Source: Acidimicrobiia bacterium (GTDB lineage: Bacteria; Actinomycetota; Acidimicrobiia; IMCC26256; PALSA-610). From it: DNA of 64,000 nucleotides. Below are positions 57,298-64,000 of the stretch, piece by piece (position 1 is the first letter of the stretch; every line of letters begins with the position of its first letter). The stretch covers positions 1 through 64,000 of the forward strand of contig JAOSJK010000001.1 in NCBI GenBank assembly GCA_027494135.1. The letters run 5' to 3'. Position numbers and translations under genes: made by a program. The notes beneath the pieces are model-generated. The model did not search any database, had not been told where the DNA came from, and saw only the letters and a list, made by a program, of their open reading frames with translations.

Positions 57298-58404
57298 CTA
57301 CCGGCCTCCCGAGGCTGCGCCGGCCAACGAGAGACGCGCCGTCAGGTCGCTGGCCAGGAGCCGCCCACGGAGCGTCAGGACCACCCTCTCACCGACCCTC
57401 TCGAGCAGCGCCGCGGCCACCAGCTCCGCAACGACGACCTCGGCCCTGTCGGCGACCGAGGCGCCGGCCCGGGTCCGCAGGGAGAGCGTGAGCGCCTCCT
57501 CTGCCCGGGCCGCACCGTCGAGCGTCTCCGACCCCGCCTCCGGTGACTCGCCGAGGTGGACGCGATCGATGTAGCTCTCGGGGGTGCGGACGTTCCACCA
57601 CCGCCGGCCGGCTGTGTGACCGTGCGCCGCGGCCCCGATGCCCAGGTAGTCGCCCTGCTCCCAGTACAGGCGGTTCTGCCGGCACTCGTGCCCCGGTCGT
57701 GCCCAGCTCGAGATCTCGTACCACTCCATGCCCGCGGCGCTCAGCACGCTGTCGGCTGCGACGTACGCGTCGGCCTGTCGATCCTCGTCGGGAGCGTCCA
57801 CGTCGCCGGCAGCCACTCGGCGGGCAAGCGGGGTCCCCTTCTCCACGGTCAGGGAGTACGCGCTCACGTGATCCACTCCCAGGTCGAGCACGTCGTCGAG
57901 GGTCGAGCGCCAGTCGTGGGGCGTCTCACCCGACGCGCCGTAGATGAGGTCGACGCTGATCTCCTCGATCCCGGCTCCGCGCGCCGCGACGACGGCGTCA
58001 CGCACGTGCTCGGGACGGTGGGTGCGGCCCAGCGCGGCGAGCACCGCGGGCCTCGTCGACTGGACACCCAGAGAGAGACGCGTCACTCCCGCTGCGCGGT
58101 ATCCGGCGAGGCTCTCCGCGTCGACGGAGTCGGGGTTCGCCTCCAGGGTCACCTCCGCGCCGGCGGTACGGCGCGCGGCTGCGAGGATCGCGTCGACCTG
58201 CTCGGGCAGAAGCAGCGACGGCGTGCCTCCGCCGAAGAACACGCTGGTCGCCGCCGGCACCGCTCCCGAGTACCGCCGGAGGTCCGACACGCACGCGTCG
58301 ACGTAGGAATCGATCAAGTGGGCACGGTCGTCGAACGTCGCGAAATCGCAGTAGTCGCAACGCACCGCACAGAACGGGACGTGCACGTAGATGCCGAACG
58401 ACAC
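57298..58404 (-). CDS. hemW: Radical SAM heme chaperone HemW
   Basis: 368 residues from GTG 58404. Radical SAM cluster motif CAVRCDYCDF (CxxxCxxC) at residue 11, VFFGGGTPSLL, EANPDSVDAE, SLGVQSTRP, VDLIYGASGETPHDW, NRLYWEQGDYLGIGAAAHG. The CxxxCxxC-x-F form marks HemW relatives of coproporphyrinogen oxidase; a heme-trafficking role is known for the family. Usual place between hrcA and lepA. Only 38 bp separate it from the divergent dehydrogenase gene. Confidence 0.94.
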   Translation of the reverse strand: MSFGIYVHVPFCAVRCDYCDFATFDDRAHLIDSYVDACVSDLRRYSGAVPAATSVFFGGGTPSLLLPEQVDAILAAARRTAGAEVTLEANPDSVDAESLAGYRAAGVTRLSLGVQSTRPAVLAALGRTHRPEHVRDAVVAARGAGIEEISVDLIYGASGETPHDWRSTLDDVLDLGVDHVSAYSLTVEKGTPLARRVAAGDVDAPDEDRQADAYVAADSVLSAAGMEWYEISSWARPGHECRQNRLYWEQGDYLGIGAAAHGHTAGRRWWNVRTPESYIDRVHLGESPEAGSETLDGAARAEEALTLSLRTRAGASVADRAEVVVAELVAAALLERVGERVVLTLRGRLLASDLTARLSLAGAASGGR

Positions 58405-58430
58405 GCCGCCATCGTCGCGCGTGCCTCGAT

Positions 58431-58436
58431 TAGCGT
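58431..58436 (+). promoter_or_regulatory. -10 element TAGCGT of a probable leaderless transcript
   Basis: TAGCGT (TAnnnT) ends 6 bases before the GTG of the acyl-CoA dehydrogenase gene at 58443, with no ribosome site, so the message probably starts at the start codon. Confidence 0.4.
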
Positions 58437-58442
58437 GACGGG

Positions 58443-59587
58443 GTGGACTTCGAGTGGCCCCCGAGGCCGAGGCCGCCATGGCGGCGACACGAGCGTTCAT
58501 CGATGAGAACGCGCCCGGCGGCGTCTTCCCCTCGGATTGGAACGACCGCTTCGCCCGCTCCGGGTACGCGGCGCCTCACTGGCCTCGTCCATGGGGCCTC
58601 GGCGCCGGGGCGGTCGAGCAGCTGGCGATCGACGAGGTGCTGCGCGAGTCGGCGGTGCCGCGCCCCCTGAACCCGATCGGCGCCGGGTGGGCCGGGCCCA
58701 CCCTCCTCGTGGCCGGATCTGAGGAGCAGCAGCAACGATGGCTCCCCGGGATCCTCGACGGCTCCGAGATCTGGTGCCAGCTCTTCAGTGAGCCCGAGGC
58801 GGGCAGCGACCTCGCTTCGCTGCGCACCAGCGCCGTCCGCGACGGCGACGAGTACGCGGTCAACGGTCAGAAGGTCTGGACGACGCTCGCGCACGTGTCG
58901 CGCTGGGGCATCCTCCTCGCCCGGACCAACCCCGACAGCGCGCCGCAGAAGGGGATCACCTACTTCGTCGTAGACATGCAGACGGCCGGCATAGCTGTCA
59001 GACCCCTGGTGCAGATGACGGGGACGCACGAGTTCAACGAGGTCTTCTTCGAAGACGTCCGGGTCCCCGCGGCGAACGTCGTCGGCAACGAGAACGACGG
59101 ATGGCGGCTGGCGAAGGTGACGCTCGGCAACGAGCGCGTCTCCCTGTCGGGTGATGGCGCCCTGTGGGGCCGGGGCCCCACCGCTCACGACGTCCTCGAC
59201 CTGGTCCGGTCCCATGGCGGCACCGGTGACCGCTCTCTACGCCAGCGACTGGCCGGTCTCTACGTGGAGGCCGAGATCCTCCGCCTCATCCGCCTCCGCA
59301 CGGTGTCGGCGCGGGTGCGTGGGATGGAGCCGGGTCCCGAGGCATCCGTCCGCAAGGCCATCTCGGACAAGCACGGCAGGAACGTCATGCACGCCGCCAT
59401 GGATCTCGCCGGGAGCCACGGCATGCTCGCCGACCACGGGCCCTACGGCGACGCGGCGGGGCTGTGGGCCTACGGGTTCCTCTACTCGGCCGCGCTCACC
59501 GTGGGGGGCGGCACCAGCGAGGTCCAGCGCAACATCATCGGCGAACGCGTCCTCGGCCTCCCGCGCGACCCCGACCCGGCGCACTGA
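58443..59587 (+). CDS. Acyl-CoA dehydrogenase (one frame break)
   Basis: About 381 residues. CQLFSEPEAGSDLASL, QKVWTTLAHVSRWG, VQMTGTHEFNEVFFEDVRVP, and GGGTSEVQRNIIGERVLGLP are the FAD and C-terminal blocks. Most like the steroid and fatty-acid FadE proteins of actinobacteria; substrate unknown. One base missing in the C-run 58458-58462; adding it gives DFEWPPEAEAAMAATRAF from GTG 58443. It is the only catabolic gene in the housekeeping half and interrupts the usual hemW-lepA order. Confidence 0.9.
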
Positions 59588-59607
59588 GCCGGAACCTTCC
59601 GCGCGCG

Positions 59608-61392
59608 CTACTCCTCGAGCCGTAGCGCCGCGACGAAGGCCTCCTGGGGCACCTCGACACGCCCTATCTGCTTCATCCGCTTCTTGCCTTCCTTCTGGCG
59701 CTCCAGGAGCTTCCGCTTCCGGCTGATGTCGCCGCCGTAGCACTTCGCGATCACGTCCTTGCGGCGCGCCTTCACCGTCTCGCGGGCGATGATCCGCCCG
59801 CCGATCGCTGCCTGGATCGGCACGTCGAAGAGCTGCCGAGGGATCAGCTCCCGGAGCTTCACCGTCATCCTGCGCCCGTAGTCGTACGCCTTGTCGCGGT
59901 GGATGATCGCCGAGAACGCATCGACGGCGACGCCGTTGAGCAGCACGTCGACCTTCGCGAGGTTCGAGACGCGGTATCCCACCGGCTCGTAGTCGAGCGA
60001 TGCGTACCCGCGCGTCCGCGACTTCATCTGGTCGAAGAAGTCCATCACGATCTCCGCGAGGGGGATCGTGTAGACGAGCTCGACGCGGTCCTCCGACAGG
60101 TACTCCAGCATCTGCATCTCGCCGCGCCGCTGCTGCGCTAGCTCCATCAGCGTCCCGACGTATTCGGCGGGGGTGAGGATCGTGACCTTCACATAGGGCT
60201 CCTCGATGCCCTCCACATCCGTTGCCGGCGGCATGGTCGAGGGTTGTCGACGACCTCCACGCGACCGTCGCCCGTCTGCACCCGATACTCGACGTTCGGC
60301 GCGGTCGCCACGAGTGAGAGGCCGTACTCCCTCTCGAGCCGCTCGCGGATGATCTCCATGTGCAGCAGACCCAGGAAGCCGCAGCGGAACCCGAACCCCA
60401 GCGCGCCCGAGGTCTCCGGCTCGTATGTGAACGACGAGTCGTTGAGGCGGAGTCGCTCGAGGGCCTCGCGCAGCTCGGGGTACTCGTCGCCCTCCACGGG
60501 GTAGAGACCACAGAAGACCATCGGCTTGGGGTCGCGATAGCCGGCGAGGACTGCGCCCGGCTTCGACGGCAGAGTCACGGTCTCGCCGACGCGAGCCTGG
60601 CCGACGTCCTTGATGCCGGCGATCAGGTAGCCGACCTCACCCGGGCCCAGCTCGGCCACAGGTGTCGGCACGGGCAGGCGCACGCCGATCTCCTCGGCGT
60701 CGTGTGGCGCTCTCGCCTGCAAGAACTGCAGCCTGCTCCCGCTGCTCATCACGCCGTTGAAGACGCGCACCGCGCTCACCACTCCGCGGTATGGGTCGTA
60801 GTAGGAGTCGAAGATCAGCGCCTGCAACGGCGCGTCGGGGTCGCCCGAGGGAGGCGGCACTCGATCGATGACGGCGTCGAGCACCCCCGCCACACCTTCA
60901 CCCGTCTTCGCCGAGATGCGCAGCGTCTCCGATGCGGGGGAGGCCCAGGACGCGTTCGATCTCCTCTGCCCGCTTCTCCGGCTCCGCGGCAGGAAGATCG
61001 ATCTTGTTGAGCACCGGGACTATCGCGAGGTCGTGCTCGAGGGCCAGGTAGCAGTTGGCGAGGGTCTGCGCCTCTATCCCCTGGGACGAGTCGACGAGGA
61101 GCACTACGCCTTCACATGCGGCGAGACTGCGCGACACCTCGTAGCCGAAGTCGACGTGACCGGGCGTGTCGATGAGGTGGATCGAGTGGCCGCGGTAGTC
61201 GAGGCGGACGTTCTGCGCCTTGATCGTGATCCCACGCTCGCGTTCGAGGTCCATCGAGTCGAGGTACTGGGCCCTCATGTCGCGCGGATCGACGGCACCC
61301 GTCAACTCGAGGAGGCGGTCGGCCAGAGTCGACTTGCCGTGGTCGATGTGGGCGATGATCGCGATGTTGCGGATTCGCTCTAGCGGGGTCAC
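59608..61392 (-). CDS. lepA: Elongation factor 4 (LepA) (two frame breaks)
   Basis: About 594 residues. G-domain: [63 protein letters not shown]; domain II with [18 protein letters not shown]; domain [24 protein letters not shown]-terminal [14 protein letters not shown] and [20 protein letters not shown]. Ribosomal GTPase. One base extra in the G-run 60936-60940 and one missing at 60241-60243; correction gives [18 protein letters not shown]. Confidence 0.95.
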
Positions 61393-61586
61393 GCGTTGAG
61401 TCGCCTCGTTCCGGTCTGCGCGGAGCGCCCATTCTCTCGCGCCGCCGAGGCGCGGCGACGAACGCCCCCGCCACGGCGCCCGATAGGCCCCGCAGGCGCC
61501 CCAGGGCCCAGGGGCCGGACATGACCCGGGCCCACGTGACTGATACTGTTCACCGGTCCCCGAACGGCTCGGAGCTGCGCGCGCCC

Positions 61587-61857
61587 ATGGCGAACATCAA
61601 GTCCCAGAAGAAGCGGAACATCACCAACGAGAAGCGCCGCGTGCGGAACAAGACCGTACGCTCGGAGCTCAAGACACGCGTGAAGCAGGCCGACGACGCT
61701 ATCGCCACCGGGTCCGACGACGCCGCCGAGACGCTGAAGCTCGCCCAGAAGCGGATCGCCAAGGCCGGCTCCAAGGGGATCGTCCACAAGAACCAGGCCT
61801 CGCGTCCGGATCTCGCGCATCATGAAGCGGGCCGCCAAGGCCTCCGCCGGCTCCTAG
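61587..61857 (+). CDS. rpsT: 30S ribosomal protein S20 (one frame break)
   Basis: 89 residues after correction. [35 protein letters not shown] and the C-terminus [14 protein letters not shown] are typical. One extra base at 61806-61807 must be dropped to reach the stop at 61855. Lies between holA and lepA on the opposite strand, as in other actinobacteria. GATACT (61542-61547) could be its -10. The TAG overlaps the holA TAG within a CTAG. Confidence 0.95.
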
Positions 61858-62927
61858 CGCCGCGAGCGGGCCGCCGGGGCGTGACGCCTGCTGAGCGCGG
61901 CCAACCGGGCGACCAGCACCTCGAGCACCGTCTCCTCCGGCGCGCCGGTCCGGCCTCGCAGATCGAGGTCGGCGGCTGACAGGAGGTCGAACGCCTCACG
62001 CAGCCCCGCCGTCCCGAGGCGCCGCGACGCGTCGAGCCTGTGACGGGCGGCCCCCGGGCTCCCGCCGACGGCCGCGGCGGCCTGCTCCTTCGTCGCGATG
62101 GCCGGGTCGTCGAGGCGGAGCAGCCGCTGGTAGTGGGAGACCAGCGTCGCCATCACCTGCAGGGGGTGCACGAGCTTCGGCTGCTTCGCACTCGTGGCGC
62201 GCAGCAGCCGGTGAAGCACCTCGAGCGCGCCCGGCACGTCGCCTCGATCGATCGAGTTGGCGAGGTCCCACCACGCGACCGTTCCCACCTCTCCCAGGTA
62301 CGGCTCCACGTCGGCGAGGTCGAGGGTCGCGCGATCTCCGTAGGTCGAGTGCAGCAGCTCGACGAGCTCCGGGACCCGTCCGGCGTCACCGCCGAGGTGC
62401 TCGACCACCCGCGCCGATGTCGGTCCCGTGAGCTTCAGCTTCGCGGCTCGCAGCGCGGCGGCGAGGACGTCGGCCGTGGACTCGCTCGCGGGGCCGACAG
62501 TGGGCACACCGGCGGCCTTGACCGCCTTGTCGATCGCCGCGGGTATCCTCCCGCCGCCCGACACCAGAACGAGGTACACGCCGCCGACCGGATCCTTCAC
62601 GTGCTCGGCGAGCGTGCTCGCGTACTGGGAGACGACGTTCCCGACGTCGCGCACGACCACGATCCTGCGACCTGTCATGAACGGCGGGCTCTGCAGTGCG
62701 TTGAACACGGCCCTCATCACCGGCGTCTCCACGACCTCGTCGGCGTCACCGCCGGCGCCCTCGTCGCCCGTCGCGCGCGCCCGCCCGGGGATGGTCAGGT
62801 CCTCCAACGCGAGGAGACGATCCTCGCCCTCGAGCAGGTCCGACACGAGTCGCTCGACCTCGCGGTCCCGCAGGATCGGGTCGTCGGCCTTCACCAGGTA
62901 CGTCTGGGGGCGCTCCTCGTCGCTCAC
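61854..62927 (-). CDS. holA: DNA polymerase III subunit delta
   Basis: 357 residues from GTG 62927. TYLVKADDPILRDREVERLV, SPPFMTGRRIVVVRDVGNV, LAAALRAAKLKLTGPTSARV, HPLQVMATLVSHYQRLLRL and a helical collar domain fit the clamp-loader delta family. Opens the sliding clamp. GTG overlaps the folP2-like stop (GTGA). Confidence 0.92.
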   Translation of the reverse strand: MSDEERPQTYLVKADDPILRDREVERLVSDLLEGEDRLLALEDLTIPGRARATGDEGAGGDADEVVETPVMRAVFNALQSPPFMTGRRIVVVRDVGNVVSQYASTLAEHVKDPVGGVYLVLVSGGGRIPAAIDKAVKAAGVPTVGPASESTADVLAAALRAAKLKLTGPTSARVVEHLGGDAGRVPELVELLHSTYGDRATLDLADVEPYLGEVGTVAWWDLANSIDRGDVPGALEVLHRLLRATSAKQPKLVHPLQVMATLVSHYQRLLRLDDPAIATKEQAAAAVGGSPGAARHRLDASRRLGTAGLREAFDLLSAADLDLRGRTGAPEETVLEVLVARLAALSRRHAPAARSRR

Positions 62928-63832
62928 AGCCGGCCCACCTCGCTCGAACAGGCAGGTCTTCCCGGGTCGACCGCCGCGGCCAGCTCCTCCTCCAGGAGTG
63001 CCTCGACCGTCCTGCAGACCCGGACGGTCCCCACGACGTCGTGCACGCGCACGATCCGGCACCCGTTGACGACGCCGTACCCGGCGGCGGCGAGCGACTC
63101 GGTGCGACGGTCTTCGACGCCGCGGCCGAGCAGTTCGCCGAAGAACCGCTTGTTCGACGCCGAGAGCAGCAACGGGTAGCCGAGGCTCGCCAGCGCCGCG
63201 CTCTCGCGCAGGAGGACCGCGCTCTGCGCCGGCGTCTTGCCCAGGTCGAGACCGGCGTCGAGGATCGTCTGCTCGACGGCGATGCCCGCCTCCGCCGCCC
63301 GGCCGGCGCGGTCGAGGAGGAACGCGACGACATCGGCGACGAGGTCGTCGTAGCGCGGCTCGGGGTCGGGGACGCGAGGCTCCAGCCGGATGTGAGTGGC
63401 GACCACCGATGCTCCGTGCCGCGCCGCCACCGCGAGATAGTCGGGGTCCGCGAACCCGCTGATGTCGTTCCCGACGACCGCGCCCGCCGAGCAGACTGCG
63501 TCGAGCACCCGCGCCCGCCAGGTGTCGGCCGAGAGCGGGATGTCGAACCTGGCGCGCAGTGCCTCGACGGCCGGCACGACCCGATCGAGCTCCTCGGCCT
63601 CGCTCACGTCGGGGCCGGGTCCGGCCTTCACTCCCCCGACGTCGAGGAGGTCTGCGCCGTCGGCGACGTGCCTCTCCGCAATCCGCAGGAACGAGTCGAG
63701 GTCCCACGTGGCACCGCGGTCGTAGAAGGAGTCGGGAGTGCGGTTGAGGATCCCCATGACCAGCGCCCTGGTCCGCACGTCGTAGCCCTCATCTCCCAGG
63801 CGGATCCTCGGGTGGGGCGTCACCGGCATCAT
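62924..63832 (-). CDS. Dihydropteroate synthase homologue, FolP2 type
   Basis: 302 residues from the double ATG at 63832. TIM barrel with LVMGILNRTPDSFYDRGATW, DGADLLDVGGVKAGPGPD, NDISGFADPDY, LDAGLDLGKTPAQS, SNKRFFGELLG and RIVRVHDVV. NRTPDSFYDRG and GGVKAGPG are the forms seen in mycobacterial FolP2, where classical FolP has NVTPDSFSDGG and GGESTRPG; FolP2 was reported to lack dihydropteroate synthase activity. So folate synthesis is not a safe call. Precedes holA. Confidence 0.85.
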   Translation of the reverse strand: MMPVTPHPRIRLGDEGYDVRTRALVMGILNRTPDSFYDRGATWDLDSFLRIAERHVADGADLLDVGGVKAGPGPDVSEAEELDRVVPAVEALRARFDIPLSADTWRARVLDAVCSAGAVVGNDISGFADPDYLAVAARHGASVVATHIRLEPRVPDPEPRYDDLVADVVAFLLDRAGRAAEAGIAVEQTILDAGLDLGKTPAQSAVLLRESAALASLGYPLLLSASNKRFFGELLGRGVEDRRTESLAAAGYGVVNGCRIVRVHDVVGTVRVCRTVEALLEEELAAAVDPGRPACSSEVGRL

Positions 63833-64000
63833 CGGGGAGGCTACCCGGAGCCCTCCGCGCCCTCCTCGCCGCCCGGGACAGCGCCCACGCTGCGGCGAGA
63901 GGGGCCGCGAAGGCGAGCGTCCGCCCGTCGATCTCCAGCGGCACGCGCGCGGACACGCGGGCGACGGTGCCAATCCACCTCACCGATGCCGCCGCGGGGA
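63789..64000 (-). CDS. C-terminal fragment of an unidentified protein, perhaps ComEC
   Basis: The frame is open from the right edge to a stop at 63789, overlapping the folP2-like start by 44 bp. Visible are RWIGTVARVSARVPL and a hydrophobic stretch LAFAAPLAAAWALSRAARRA, then a Pro/Asp-rich tail. ComEC usually precedes holA in actinobacteria and ends in such a hydrophobic segment. Only about 70 codons are in the window, so this is a guess. Confidence 0.35.
   Translation of the reverse strand, partial: PAAASVRWIGTVARVSARVPLEIDGRTLAFAAPLAAAWALSRAARRARRAPGSLPDDAGDAPPEDPPGR

Noticed and set aside
4066-61807. Programmed frameshifting or mass pseudogenisation
   Set aside because: Breaks occur in both directions, without slippery heptamers, and in essential genes; sequencing error in G/C runs explains them more simply.
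63789-63983. Independent 64-residue gene starting at GTG 63983
   Set aside because: The frame is open to the right edge and has no ribosome site, so it is better read as the end of a longer gene.
1-64000. CRISPR arrays, insertion sequences, prophage genes, replication origin
   Set aside because: No spaced direct repeats, transposase or integrase motifs, or DnaA-box clusters were seen; the only notable repeats are the 92-bp and 14-bp tandem units.

Overview
The window is high-GC DNA (GC-rich third codon positions, frequent GTG and TTG starts, many ATGA/GTGA gene overlaps) from an actinobacterium. The housekeeping order comEC?-folP2-holA | rpsT | lepA | hemW-hrcA-dnaJ-rsmE-bldD-like-phoH-ybeY-CNNM-era ... 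recO-uppS ... glyS ... dgt-dnaG-sigA is the standard actinobacterial one. F420/luciferase-type oxidoreductases, a BldD-like regulator and a caa3 oxidase agree with this. An Acidimicrobiia-like lineage is my guess, not something I can prove here.

Layout. (1) 1-7555, minus: an overlapping operon of an acetone-carboxylase/hydantoinase-type enzyme (two large subunits) followed by a three-subunit molybdenum hydroxylase whose large subunit runs off the left edge. (2) 7890-9986, plus: nitronate monooxygenase, a small unknown protein and a TetR regulator. (3) 9946-14588, minus: two luciferase-like oxidoreductases, a KstD/FrdA-type flavoprotein and an enoyl-CoA hydratase. (4) 14747-32522, both strands: a steroid C/D-ring (HIP) degradation cluster equivalent to the mycobacterial KstR2 regulon. 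It holds fadE30, ipdF, echA20, an Ltp2-like aldolase with its DUF35 partner, fadD3, several SDRs, an Old-Yellow-type flavoprotein, fadA6, and the run ipdA-ipdB-ipdC-DUF35-thiolase-fadE31-fadE32-like. (5) 32667-32887: two tRNAs. (6) 32956-64000, mostly minus: core housekeeping genes, with a caa3 cytochrome oxidase operon (ctaC-D-E-cox4-ctaG-cupredoxin) inserted between era and uppS, and one acyl-CoA dehydrogenase between hemW and lepA.

How the steroid genes would work together (family knowledge): FadD3 makes HIP-CoA; IpdF, FadE30 and IpdC act on the propionyl side chain and ring oxidation state; EchA20 opens ring D; IpdAB opens ring C; FadA6 and FadE31/32 finish the ring remnants. Ltp2/DUF35 is a side-chain aldolase pair. 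No ring A/B genes (hsaABCD) and no KstR2 homologue lie in the window.

A caution that affects many entries: I count about 26 single-base frame breaks in 20 otherwise intact genes, including era, lepA, dnaJ, rpsT, ctaD and ppdK. Most sit in short G/C runs. They look like uncorrected homopolymer errors, not decay, so I annotate these genes as whole and give the break position.

Regulatory signals seen: a CIRCE element before hrcA, a good -35/-10 promoter before ctaC, a 12-bp-arm hairpin after ppdK, TetR-type palindromes before ipdA and between a luciferase-like gene and fadE30, three probable leaderless promoters, and a 92-bp tandem duplication directly upstream of fadA6.
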